The notes below the pieces were generated by a model, which saw only the letters and a program-made list of their open reading frames with translations, was not told the origin of the DNA and did not search any database. Of a stretch of DNA of 14,353 nucleotides, positions 6,243-13,424 are shown one piece after another; the stretch's first letter is position 1; each line of letters starts with the position of its first letter. The position numbers and the translations under genes are program-made. Source of the DNA: Christensenella sp. UBA1431 (lineage in GTDB: Bacteria; Bacillota; Clostridia; Christensenellales; UBA1431); contig DCTV01000064.1 of the NCBI GenBank assembly GCA_002329665.1, forward strand, positions 1 through 14,353, given 5' to 3'.

Positions 6243-7710
6243 CTGCAGCAAACGCTTCTGCCTCCTTCTGGCCATCCTGCTGTGCGTTTTGGTGCCCGGG
6301 ACGGGCTGCGAGCCGAAACGGCCTGAAGTGTCGGGCTCCGTGTCGCAGGCAACGGACTATTCGAAGCTCTCGGACACGCAGACGCTGCACCTGCAGCTTT
6401 ATTTCCTCTCCTCCAAGGGGTACTACCTGACCACCGAGATGCGGACCGTCCGGGTGGAGCAGGGGATGTCCTGGGCCGAAAAAGCCGTCCGCGAACTCCT
6501 GCGCGGCCCGAAGAAGGGCGACGCTAAACACTGCCTGCCCCCGGGCACGAAGATAGAGAAGGTCGTGGTCGCCAACCGCCTCGCAAACGTTTACCTTGGC
6601 GGCGCGTTCGACGCGCTTTCCCTCGAGGACGAGTTCGCGGCGCGCGCCGCCATCACCAACACGCTCTGCGCCTTCCAGGACATCGACTACGTAGGCGTGT
6701 ACGGCGGGTCGGGCTACCCGGAACTGGCGGTGCCGGCGGCGATGAGCCGCAGCACGGACACGCTCGGCGAACGGCTGTCCTCTCTCCAGGCGAAGCATAA
6801 AGATGGCGGGGGCGTGAACGAATGGCTTGACCTTCCGCTCTATTTCATGGATACCCGCGGGATGCTGCTGCTTCCCGAGGTCCGAAGGTGCCGGACGGCC
6901 TCTTCGAACCTGGCCGACGTGGTCGTGCAGGAACTCATGAAAGGCCCGTCGGACCCGGCCAGGCAACAGCCGGTGCTGTCCGAGACCGTCAAGCTGCTGT
7001 CCCGCCCCGTGGAAACGGTGAACGCCGACGGTACGAGGACCGTCACGCTCGACTTCTCGGGCGTGCCTTACCGCGACCTGTATACCGTAAAAGGCTATGA
7101 AGCCCTGCCCTACGCAGCTATCGTATACAGCATAACGAGCTGCATGCCCGGCGTGGACAGCGTCGTGTTCAGGATAAACGGCAAGCCCGTGACGAATCTG
7201 GGGAAAACGGACGCCGGCCAAGCGGGGCGCGCGGCGCGCAGCCTGTTCGGGGACTACGAGGGAACGAGCGTGACGCTCTACTTCCCGAACGAAGAGATGG
7301 ACGCGCTCCTGCCCGTAGAGCGCGCGTTGAGGGCCCCGGAAGCGAACCCGGGGATGGAGTGCATGCGCGGCCTCATCATAGGGCCGCTGGAGCCGGAGGA
7401 CGACCGGGCCTGGCCGGTTATCCCGTCGTCGGTCACCGAAAGCGACGTGCTGAGCGTGAGGCTCCACGACGACCTGGCCATCGTCGACGTCACCTCGCGT
7501 TTTGCGAAAGCCTGCCGGGACGCTGCGCCTTCGCTGGAAGAGGAATCCGTCCTCGTCTATTCGATCGTGAACACGATGACGGACCTGCCCGGCGTGAAAA
7601 GGGTCCGCTTCCTTGTCGAAGGCAAGACGGTGGACACGCTCGGCGGGGCCATCAGCACACGGGGCGCATTGATGCGTAACGCCGGGGTCATCGAAAAACG
7701 CCCGGAATAA
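6208..7710 (+). CDS. Putative lipoprotein with three GerMN domains
   Basis: A 500-residue exported protein. An N-terminal basic stretch, a hydrophobic core (about 17-30) and GTGC with Cys34 suggest a lipoprotein, but residue -3 is Gly, so the lipobox is weak. Three repeats of the GerMN pattern are visible: about 59-170, 207-330 and 353-478. Each has a strand (HLQLYFLSS, DLPLYFMDT, SVTLYFPNE), a helix ending in a GP turn (LLRGPKKGD, LMKGPSDPA, LIIGPLEPE), then a strand and VNTMTDLPGV-like end. Standard GerM has two domains. It starts at TTG 6208, overlapping the previous gene by 35 bases, so translation is probably coupled. With the one-domain neighbour it probably acts outside the membrane near the cell wall; whether it serves germination, sporulation or the kinase is not visible. 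Confidence 0.8.
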   Translation: MRTCRCKTYSNSCSKRFCLLLAILLCVLVPGTGCEPKRPEVSGSVSQATDYSKLSDTQTLHLQLYFLSSKGYYLTTEMRTVRVEQGMSWAEKAVRELLRGPKKGDAKHCLPPGTKIEKVVVANRLANVYLGGAFDALSLEDEFAARAAITNTLCAFQDIDYVGVYGGSGYPELAVPAAMSRSTDTLGERLSSLQAKHKDGGGVNEWLDLPLYFMDTRGMLLLPEVRRCRTASSNLADVVVQELMKGPSDPARQQPVLSETVKLLSRPVETVNADGTRTVTLDFSGVPYRDLYTVKGYEALPYAAIVYSITSCMPGVDSVVFRINGKPVTNLGKTDAGQAGRAARSLFGDYEGTSVTLYFPNEEMDALLPVERALRAPEANPGMECMRGLIIGPLEPEDDRAWPVIPSSVTESDVLSVRLHDDLAIVDVTSRFAKACRDAAPSLEEESVLVYSIVNTMTDLPGVKRVRFLVEGKTVDTLGGAISTRGALMRNAGVIEKRPE

Positions 7711-7745
7711 TATAAAAATCGAGAGATGAAAAGGGGTACGATTCA

Positions 7746-8249
7746 ATGGAAGCCAACAGGCAATGGCAGAAGAAGCTGGTGGTGGGCGGACTGTTCGCCG
7801 CGATCATCTGCCTGCTCACATTTCTGATCCGCGTCCCGATACCCTGGGCGCAGGGGTACGTCCATCCCGGCGACGCGGCGATCTATCTGGGAGCTTTCAT
7901 ACTCGGCCCGCTCTTCGGCGCGCTGGCCGCGGGCTTGGGGAGCGCGCTCGCCGATTTGATCTCCGGTTTTCCTGTTTATGCGCCGGTCACGTTCATCATC
8001 AAGGCGCTCATGGCCGTGATCGTCGCGCTGTGGGTCAGGCGCCTGTCCGACACGACGTCAGCAAAGGCCCTGATCCTGCCGCTTTTCATCGCGGCGGCCT
8101 GGATGGTGGCGGGGTATTTCATCTACGAGATACCGGCGTTCGGGTTCGGCAACGCCCTTGCGGCCCTGCCGTTCAACCTGCTGCAGGGCGCGGTGGGCGT
8201 GCTCGTCGCGATCCCGCTCATCAACATCGGCGGAAAATACAGGCTCTAA
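7746..8249 (+). CDS. ECF transporter S component (substrate unknown)
   Basis: A 167-residue integral membrane protein of the ECF S-component family (Pfam ECF-ribofla_trS, formerly DUF1393). Such proteins bind a vitamin or related micronutrient and work with a shared energising module, EcfT plus two ATPases. Hydrophobic segments lie near 12-29, 42-71, 78-97, 108-129 and 138-160. Family-like features are the HPGDAAIYLGA stretch (40-50), GPLFGALAAGLGSALADL (54-71) and PVTFIIKAL (80-88). No ATPase or EcfT gene is in the window, so it is probably a group II S component using a module coded elsewhere. ATG at 7746 has GAAAAGGGG nine bases upstream. No riboswitch fits in the 35-base gap before it, so the substrate cannot be deduced from regulation. 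Confidence 0.85.
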   Translation: MEANRQWQKKLVVGGLFAAIICLLTFLIRVPIPWAQGYVHPGDAAIYLGAFILGPLFGALAAGLGSALADLISGFPVYAPVTFIIKALMAVIVALWVRRLSDTTSAKALILPLFIAAAWMVAGYFIYEIPAFGFGNALAALPFNLLQGAVGVLVAIPLINIGGKYRL

Positions 8250-8277
8250 AACAGACGCAAAACAGGCGGTGAATAAG

Positions 8278-9003
8278 ATGAAGCTGCATATACTGGGGCG
8301 CTATGGCCCCTATCCCGCGCCGGGAGGGGCCTGCTCGGGCTATCTGCTCGAACAGGGGGAAACGCGCCTTGTCGTCGATTGCGGCAGCGGCACGTTCTCG
8401 AGGCTCCTGCAAAAAACCGATTTCGATTCGGTCGGCGCGGCCTTCCTTTCGCATCTGCACGCCGACCATATGGCCGACCTGCTCATCATGCGCTACGCGA
8501 AGGACATCCGCAAAAAACCGCTGGTCATATACGCGCCCGCGTCGCCCGCCGGCATGTACGGCCTGCTCGAGGGGGACGCGCTCTTCGACCTGCGCCCCGT
8601 ATCCGACGGGATGCGCGTGCGTTTCGGCGAGGTCGACGTCGCGTTCCGCGAAATGACCCACCCCGTGGAAAGCTACGCGATGCGGTTTTCGTGCGGCGGC
8701 GAAACGCTGGTGTTCTCGGGGGACACGAACTACAACGAGCGGCTCGGGCCGTTTGCAAAAGGCGCGTCGCTTTTCCTCTGCGACGCCGCGCTGCTCGAAC
8801 GGGACAGGACGCCGGGGCAGGCCTATCCCCACCTGAGCGCGCGTGAAGCGGGGCGGATCGCGGCGGAGGCCGGCGTGGGGCGCCTCGCGCTCACGCACCT
8901 GCGTGCCGCCCACACCCCGGATGAATACGTTGCGGAAGCTAAAGCCGAATTCCCGGGCGCCTTCGCCGTCGAGGAGGGGAAAACCTACACGGTCCGGGGT
9001 TGA
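8278..9003 (+). CDS. MBL-fold metallo-hydrolase, YhfI/RNase Z-like
   Basis: A 241-residue cytoplasmic metallo-beta-lactamase-fold protein. The zinc signature is complete: H59-L-H61-A-D63-H64, H128 in EMTHPVES, D149 in VFSGDTNYN and H207 in LALTHLRAA. The N-terminus, with ACSGYLLEQ and VVDCGSG, is like B. subtilis YhfI and the RNase Z branch. It lacks the long exosite arm of true RNase Z, so tRNA processing is not claimed; a phosphodiesterase or other hydrolase is possible. ATG 8278 was chosen because AGGCGG at 8264-8269 is eight bases upstream; GTG 8269 in frame would overlap that site. Twenty-eight bases separate it from the transporter gene and 58 from comEC, suggesting one transcript. Confidence 0.87.
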   Translation: MKLHILGRYGPYPAPGGACSGYLLEQGETRLVVDCGSGTFSRLLQKTDFDSVGAAFLSHLHADHMADLLIMRYAKDIRKKPLVIYAPASPAGMYGLLEGDALFDLRPVSDGMRVRFGEVDVAFREMTHPVESYAMRFSCGGETLVFSGDTNYNERLGPFAKGASLFLCDAALLERDRTPGQAYPHLSAREAGRIAAEAGVGRLALTHLRAAHTPDEYVAEAKAEFPGAFAVEEGKTYTVRG

Positions 9004-9061
9004 AGACGCTTCACGCCCCGTGAACAGGTTCGCGTAATGTAAACCGGGTGACCTGCCGTAC

Positions 9062-11425
9062 GTGTGGTCGAATGCCGTGAAACGTTTTGAGGAGGCAATA
9101 GAAGGCCTGAAGACAGCGGGCGGCGCGTTATTGAAACGCCCGCTTTTCCCGGCGGGGATCTGTTTCGCGCTGGGCGTTTCGCTGGCCGTGGCCGCGACTC
9201 CGCCATTATGGGCGTGGCTGCCGGGGCTCGCGGCCGGGGCGTTTTTCGGTTTCAGGCACAGGCGCGGCGGCAAACACGTGTTCGCCGCCGCGCTGTGCCT
9301 GATGGCGCTCTGCGCGGGAGGGCTGCGCGCGGGATTGGACTACCCCGCCCGCTATGCGTGGGTCCCACAGGGCAGGGCTGAAGCGGAGCTTAGTGGGCGC
9401 GTCGCCGCCGCGCCCGTTTTCGACGGGGACGGCGCGGTGCTCGTGCTGGACTTTGCCGTGGTCCGGACGGACGGCCGCGAAATACCGCTCGATGGCCGCG
9501 TGCGCCTGCGGCTCGCCGGGCGCGCGGACCGGGCCGCATACGGCAGGAGCGTCGCGGTGCGGGCCGTCGTTTCGGTCCCCGACGGCGCGCGCTACCCGGG
9601 CGACTTCGATTACCGGATGTACCTGCTGGGGCAGGGCGTAAGGTACACGGCGTACGCAGAGGCCGGGGCGGCGCGCTTCACGGGGGAAGCCGCGTGGTAC
9701 GACCCGATGGCGTGGGGGGCCTTCGTGCGGTCGGCGGCCGAAACGGCCATCGCCGACATGTATCCGGAGCAGGCGCGCGGCGTGATGACGGGCATACTGC
9801 TCGGCGGGCACGCCGGCATAGCGGACCGCGACTACCGGGCGTTCAGGGACGCGGGCATCGCGCACGTGCTGGCGGTGTCCGGCCTGCACGTCGGGTTCGT
9901 GGTGGCGGCCTTGGTGGCGCTCATGCACCTGTTGCGCGTGAAAAAGCGGGCACAGTGGTGGATAACGGCCGGAATACTCGCGTTCTATTCGCTGGTGGTG
10001 GGGTTTGTGCCCTCGGTGCTCCGCGCGTCGGTGATGGCGCTCGTCCTGCTCTACGCCCGGTCGGGCGGCCAGAGGCCGGACAGCCTGAGCGCGCTGTCTT
10101 TCGCCCTGGTATTGGTGCTTATTATCAACCCGCTGGACTGGTTTGGCGCGGGGCTCCGGCTTTCGTTTTGCGCGGCGCTGGGCATCATCCTTCTTTATCC
10201 GTCGCTGGTGCGCGCGCTGAAAAGGCTCCCCCGGTTTTTGAGGGAAGGCGTTTCGGTCTGCCTTGCCGCACAGCTGGGGATGCTCCCGGTGATGGTCAAC
10301 GCGTTCAACGGCTTTTCGGTGATCGCCGTCTTCGCCAACCTACTGTTCGTCCCCCTCTTCGGCGTACTGATGGCGGCGGGCGCGCTGAGCCTGCTGCTCA
10401 GTGCGGTGTCCGCGGCCGTGGCGGGGCCGGTCGCTTTTGTGGGGGCCAAGCTGGTCGAAGGAATGATGCTTGGCGTGCGGGAGCTTTCGGGCCTCGGGTT
10501 CGCGGCGTACCGCATGGTGTCCTGGCCGGCCTGGCTCTGCCTGATGTGGATGGCGGCGCTGTGGCTCGGCTCGCGCGCGGGCGGCCTTACGCCGAAACGC
10601 CGCGTAAAGGCGGTGGCGGCGCTCGCGGCCGCGGCTTTGCTCCTGCTTGCGGCCGGGCTATTTTGGCCGCAGCCGCTCAGGATCGTGATGCTGGACGTGG
10701 GTCAGGCCGAGTGCATCGTTATAAAAACCCCGGACAGGCGGACGTACCTGGTAGACTGCGGCGCGCCGGTGACGGCCGACCCGGCCCGGAGCGAAATCAC
10801 GGAGTACCTGCTCAAAAACGGCGTCGTATCGCTGGAGGGCGTCATGGTCACGCACGGGCACAGCGACCATACGGCCGGGCTCGACGCGGTGGCGCAGGTG
10901 TTTTTGCCGCGGTGGGTGGCTTTCTCCGGGGGGATGCGGAAGGCCCTTGACCTGCACGGCGCGCAGCGCGTCCGTCTGCCGGAGCCGGGGGCCGTGCTGG
11001 ACCTGGGCGGCGGGGCCGCCGTCGAAACGGTCAGTGCGGGCGCCAAAGAGGACGCGTCGGCGATGTTCGTGCTGCGCTACGGCGGGTTCTCCATGTTGTT
11101 TACGGGGGACGCCTACAGCAATCAGGAGATCGAAGCCCTCCCTTTGATCGGGAGAATAGACGTGCTCAAGGTGGGGCACCACGGCAGCGCTTGGTCCACG
11201 TCGCGGCAACTGCTGGAGCGTGCGCGGCCGTTAGCGGCGCTGATTTCGGTCGGGGCCAACGCGTATGGCCTGCCGGCGCAGGCGGCGTTAAACAGGCTAA
11301 AAGCCGCCGGTGCAGACGTGTACCGCACGGACGAAGACGGCTGCATAGAGGTGGTTACGGACGGGGACCGGTTTACCGTGCGGGGGCTGGCCGGCCCCCT
11401 TGTGGAACGGAGAGGGAACGAATGA
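9062..11425 (+). CDS. comEC: DNA internalization/competence protein ComEC (Rec2)
   Basis: A 787-residue polytopic membrane protein forming the channel for transforming DNA across the cytoplasmic membrane. It has all three parts: an N-terminal DUF4131/OB-like region (about 25-190), the Competence membrane domain (about 225-510) with the signature HVLAVSGLHVGF, and a C-terminal metallo-beta-lactamase-like domain (about 540-785). The last carries H598-G-H600-S-D602-H603, D683 in FTGDAYS and H706-H707 in KVGHHGS, so a nuclease role is possible. The start is uncertain: GTG 9062 lacks a good ribosome site; GTG 9077 and TTG 9131 are in frame, and TTG 9131 would give MKRPLFPAG, a typical ComEC beginning. 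The stop overlaps the holA start as ATGA. No comEA or comEB precedes it, unlike B. subtilis. Confidence 0.95.
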   Translation: MWSNAVKRFEEAIEGLKTAGGALLKRPLFPAGICFALGVSLAVAATPPLWAWLPGLAAGAFFGFRHRRGGKHVFAAALCLMALCAGGLRAGLDYPARYAWVPQGRAEAELSGRVAAAPVFDGDGAVLVLDFAVVRTDGREIPLDGRVRLRLAGRADRAAYGRSVAVRAVVSVPDGARYPGDFDYRMYLLGQGVRYTAYAEAGAARFTGEAAWYDPMAWGAFVRSAAETAIADMYPEQARGVMTGILLGGHAGIADRDYRAFRDAGIAHVLAVSGLHVGFVVAALVALMHLLRVKKRAQWWITAGILAFYSLVVGFVPSVLRASVMALVLLYARSGGQRPDSLSALSFALVLVLIINPLDWFGAGLRLSFCAALGIILLYPSLVRALKRLPRFLREGVSVCLAAQLGMLPVMVNAFNGFSVIAVFANLLFVPLFGVLMAAGALSLLLSAVSAAVAGPVAFVGAKLVEGMMLGVRELSGLGFAAYRMVSWPAWLCLMWMAALWLGSRAGGLTPKRRVKAVAALAAAALLLLAAGLFWPQPLRIVMLDVGQAECIVIKTPDRRTYLVDCGAPVTADPARSEITEYLLKNGVVSLEGVMVTHGHSDHTAGLDAVAQVFLPRWVAFSGGMRKALDLHGAQRVRLPEPGAVLDLGGGAAVETVSAGAKEDASAMFVLRYGGFSMLFTGDAYSNQEIEALPLIGRIDVLKVGHHGSAWSTSRQLLERARPLAALISVGANAYGLPAQAALNRLKAAGADVYRTDEDGCIEVVTDGDRFTVRGLAGPLVERRGNE

Positions 11426-12414
11426 ACCAGAACGACCTGTTCAGTGAAATACGCACTGGAAGGATAGCGCCGGTGTACGCTTTCCTCGGGGGAGAAATGT
11501 GGCTCAAACGCCGCGCGCTCGCGGCGCTCAAAGACGCGCTGGTACCGGAGGGGCTCGGGCTTTTCAACTATGACTTCCCGGAAAAGCAGGCGACCCTGGC
11601 GGAGCTGAAGGCAGCCTGCGACACGCTCCCCTACCTGTGCGAAAAACGGCTGGTCGCCTGCTTCTGCGACGAGATCATGAGGGAGGAACAGGAGGGGCTC
11701 GCGGAATACCTCGGGGACTTCCCGCCCGCCTGCTGCCTCGTGCTATTGGCCGAGGAAGAAAAGACGAAGCTCCCCGACGGGCTAAAGGACCTGGTCACGG
11801 CCGTCGTTTTCAAGCCGATGGACGAGGCGATGATGGCCAGGTACCTCAGCCGGGAAGCGAAAAGGGCAGGGGTTAACCTGCCCGTGAAGCTGGCGGCCCG
11901 GCTGTGCCGAATGGCGGGCATGGACATCGCCCGCGCCGAAAACGAGATGGAGAAGTTCTGCGCATACGTGCGCGCCGGCCACGCCCCGGACGAAGACGCG
12001 CTCAGGCGGGTGGTGACGCCGGTGCCCGAATACAACGTGTTCAGGATGACGGACCTGTTCTTCGTAGGGAAGAAGGCGGAAGGGATGCGCCTGTTATGCG
12101 AGATGCTCGACGCGGGCGAATCGCCGCTGGGGCTCTGCGGCCTGCTCGCGTCGCGGTTCAGGGCGATGGTCCGCGCCAAGGCGATGCTCTCTGGCGGCGC
12201 GTCCGCGGAAGCGGTGGCGCGGAGCCTGGGCGGGAACCGGTACGCCGCGCGCAAGGCCGTCGAGGGATGCAAAAAGTTCACCTATGAATACCTGCGCCGC
12301 GCGTATTCCGTCCTGCACGAGAGCGACGTGCGCATGAAAACGGGGCGGATGCCCGAGCGCACCGCGCTCGAACAGGCGGTCGCGAAGCTCTTCGCGGATG
12401 AAGCCGATGTATGA
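11422..12414 (+). CDS. holA: DNA polymerase III subunit delta (HolA/YqeN)
   Basis: A 330-residue cytoplasmic protein, the delta subunit of the clamp loader, which opens the beta clamp at replication forks. The start of the family is visible: PVYAFLGGEMWLKRRAL near 17-33, then a degenerate ATPase-fold region without Walker motifs, the FKPMDEAMMARYL stretch before the small domain, and a helical C-terminal collar domain (about 210-330) with the R-x-AARKAVEG pattern. The length agrees with family members. ATG 11422 overlaps the comEC stop by four bases with GAGAGGG just upstream; the longer open frame upstream is out-of-frame comEC. comEC-holA-rpsT is the B. subtilis order (comEC-yqeN-rpsT), which supports the call in this divergent family. 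Confidence 0.93.
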   Translation: MNQNDLFSEIRTGRIAPVYAFLGGEMWLKRRALAALKDALVPEGLGLFNYDFPEKQATLAELKAACDTLPYLCEKRLVACFCDEIMREEQEGLAEYLGDFPPACCLVLLAEEEKTKLPDGLKDLVTAVVFKPMDEAMMARYLSREAKRAGVNLPVKLAARLCRMAGMDIARAENEMEKFCAYVRAGHAPDEDALRRVVTPVPEYNVFRMTDLFFVGKKAEGMRLLCEMLDAGESPLGLCGLLASRFRAMVRAKAMLSGGASAEAVARSLGGNRYAARKAVEGCKKFTYEYLRRAYSVLHESDVRMKTGRMPERTALEQAVAKLFADEADV

Positions 12415-12913
12415 GATCCGTTATGCGAATACCGGCGACGCCGGGACGCTGGGGCGTATCCTCTTGCGCTCGTGGAGAGCCGCCTATAAGGGCATCGTAC
12501 CCGGTTCTGTGCTAAACGGCATGACCCCCGAAAAAACCGGCGATCGCCTTCGAGAATCGTTTTTACAGGGCTTTGAGGGCGCCGCGCTCATCTTCGCGGA
12601 CGGCGAAGCGGCCGGCCTGATGTGCTTCGGAGGATGCAGAGACGAAGACATGGACGGGAGCGTCGGTGAAATCTGGGGCATGTACCTGCTTCCGGAGTAC
12701 TGGAAAAAAGGGATCGGTTCGTATTTCATGGACTGGGCGTTGGGCGAACTGAAGGCGAGGCGCTATGAAAAAGCTGTCCTGTGGGTGCTCAGCGACAACC
12801 TGAACGCGAGGAGGTTCTACGAAAAGCGCGGATTCAGGCATGACGGGACGGTGAAACGGGTGACCATCGGCAGGGAACTGGAGGAATGCCGTTACGAAAA
12901 GCGCCTGAAATGA
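12398..12913 (+). CDS. GNAT-family N-acetyltransferase
   Basis: A 171-residue protein of the Gcn5-related acetyltransferase fold, which transfers an acetyl group from acetyl-CoA to an amine; the substrate is unknown. The acetyl-CoA binding motif is seen as IWGMYLLPEYWKKGIGSYF (about 92-110), with the R/Q-x-x-G-x-G/A loop as KKGIG. NLNARRFYEKRGF (134-146) is the usual motif B with the Tyr at its end. The N-terminus, with ADAxxL-like NTGDAGTLGRILLRSWRAAYKGIVP, is common in general GNAT proteins. ATG 12398 overlaps holA by 17 bases; ATG 12407, overlapping by eight, is also possible. No strong ribosome site is seen, so translation may depend on coupling to holA. It lies between holA and rpsT, where B. 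subtilis has no such gene. Confidence 0.88.
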   Translation: MKPMYEIRYANTGDAGTLGRILLRSWRAAYKGIVPGSVLNGMTPEKTGDRLRESFLQGFEGAALIFADGEAAGLMCFGGCRDEDMDGSVGEIWGMYLLPEYWKKGIGSYFMDWALGELKARRYEKAVLWVLSDNLNARRFYEKRGFRHDGTVKRVTIGRELEECRYEKRLK

Positions 12914-12949
12914 CGGCGCCCGGCATGAAAACCGGCGAATAGAATCAAT

Positions 12950-12976
12950 AAAAAAAGCTTCCGAACAAGGAAGCTT
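12950..12976 (-). terminator. Rho-independent terminator of rpsT
   Basis: An 8-bp perfect stem AAGCTTCC/GGAAGCTT (12955-12962 with 12969-12976), six-base loop. On the minus strand it runs into a T-tract (12956-12950). It starts 20 bases after the rpsT stop. On the plus strand only TTATCGTTT follows, so it may also end the GNAT transcript weakly. Confidence 0.8.
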
Positions 12977-12995
12977 ATCGTTTCGCTATACGGGT

Positions 12996-13262
12996 TCAGC
13001 CCCTGGCTTTGTTCAGCGCGACCGCGAGCTGCGCCTTCTTCCGGTCGGCGGCGTTGCGATGCAGCGTGCCCTTGAGCGCGGCCCTGTCCAGCAGGCCCGC
13101 CGTGGTCCGGTAAAGCGTCTCGGCCGTTTCGAGGTCGCCCGCTTCGATTGCGGTGTTCAGCTTCTTGACGTTGGTCTTCAGCCGGCTTTTCAGCATGCGG
13201 TTGCGAAGGTTCCTCTCGTTAGCGATACGGGCCCTTTTTTCGGCCGATTTTATGTTTGGCAA
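12996..13262 (-). CDS. rpsT: Small ribosomal subunit protein S20
   Basis: An 88-residue, strongly basic protein of the 30S subunit that binds 16S rRNA. The typical N-terminus MPNIKSAEKRAR, the RNxxMKSxLKT-like stretch (22-30) and the C-terminal LHRNAADRKKAQLA are clear, and the length is standard. The start is TTG at 13262-13260 with GGAAGGTG about seven bases upstream. In E. coli rpsT also starts with UUG and the poor start is tied to feedback by S20; whether that applies here is unknown. A consensus-like promoter and a terminator flank the gene, so it forms a single-gene transcript. It is divergent from gpr and convergent with the GNAT gene. In B. subtilis rpsT also sits between yqeN and gpr. 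Confidence 0.98.
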   Translation of the reverse strand: MPNIKSAEKRARIANERNLRNRMLKSRLKTNVKKLNTAIEAGDLETAETLYRTTAGLLDRAALKGTLHRNAADRKKAQLAVALNKARG

Positions 13263-13290
13263 TCCGGTTCACCTTCCGTTTCATAGTCAA

Positions 13291-13314
13291 CAAACTGCAT
13301 TTTAGCACAGTTTG
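13291..13314. repeat. Inverted repeat spanning the rpsT -10
   Basis: CAAACTG (13291-13297) and CAGTTTG (13308-13314) are perfect 7-bp arms, ten bases apart, bracketing the -10 hexamer of rpsT. This could be an operator or a hairpin at the 5' end of the transcript; no known site is recognised. Confidence 0.4.
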
Positions 13315-13327
13315 GTATATAGTGCAA
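13299..13327 (-). promoter_or_regulatory. Sigma-A promoter of rpsT
   Basis: On the minus strand, -35 TTGCAC (13327-13322), a 17-base spacer and -10 TAAAAT (13304-13299) with TG one base before it (extended -10). This gives a leader of about 30 bases before the TTG start. It is the best sigma-A promoter match in the window. Confidence 0.8.
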
Positions 13328-13359
13328 GTGGTGTGGGGGGAAAAATATCAAGAGAAACG

Positions 13360-13389
13360 GAATAGCCCCGGCAGGCGCCAACCACACTA
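13360..13389 (+). promoter_or_regulatory. Candidate forespore sigma-G promoter of gpr
   Basis: GAATA (13360-13364), an 18-base spacer and CACACTA (13383-13389) match the sigma-G pattern (-35 GHATR, -10 CATWHTA) except for one base in the -10. The start of transcription would fall near 13396, about 29 bases before gpr. In B. subtilis gpr is transcribed in the forespore by sigma-F and sigma-G, so the placement is biologically sensible. Confidence 0.5.
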
Positions 13390-13424
13390 AGGGAAAACGA
13401 CTGCGAAAGAAGGTGCGGTGCATT

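Noticed and set aside
6124..7746. Long minus-strand open frame (540 codons) opposite the second GerMN gene
   Set aside because: Its product is rich in Arg, His, Gly and Val without recognisable motifs, as expected from the antisense of GC-rich coding DNA; the plus-strand product has clear domains, a signal peptide and a ribosome site.
8278..9003. Calling the metallo-hydrolase true RNase Z (rnz)
   Set aside because: The zinc motif fits, but the protein is short and lacks the flexible-arm exosite; the N-terminal pattern is closer to YhfI.
8221..9273. Minus-strand open frame of 350 codons opposite the metallo-hydrolase and comEC start
   Set aside because: No domain motifs and it spans two genuine plus-strand genes; antisense shadow.
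9694..10950. Plus-strand open frame of 418 codons inside comEC in another frame
   Set aside because: Low-complexity Gly/Arg/Ala composition typical of a shifted frame in GC-rich DNA; ComEC is uninterrupted through the same region.
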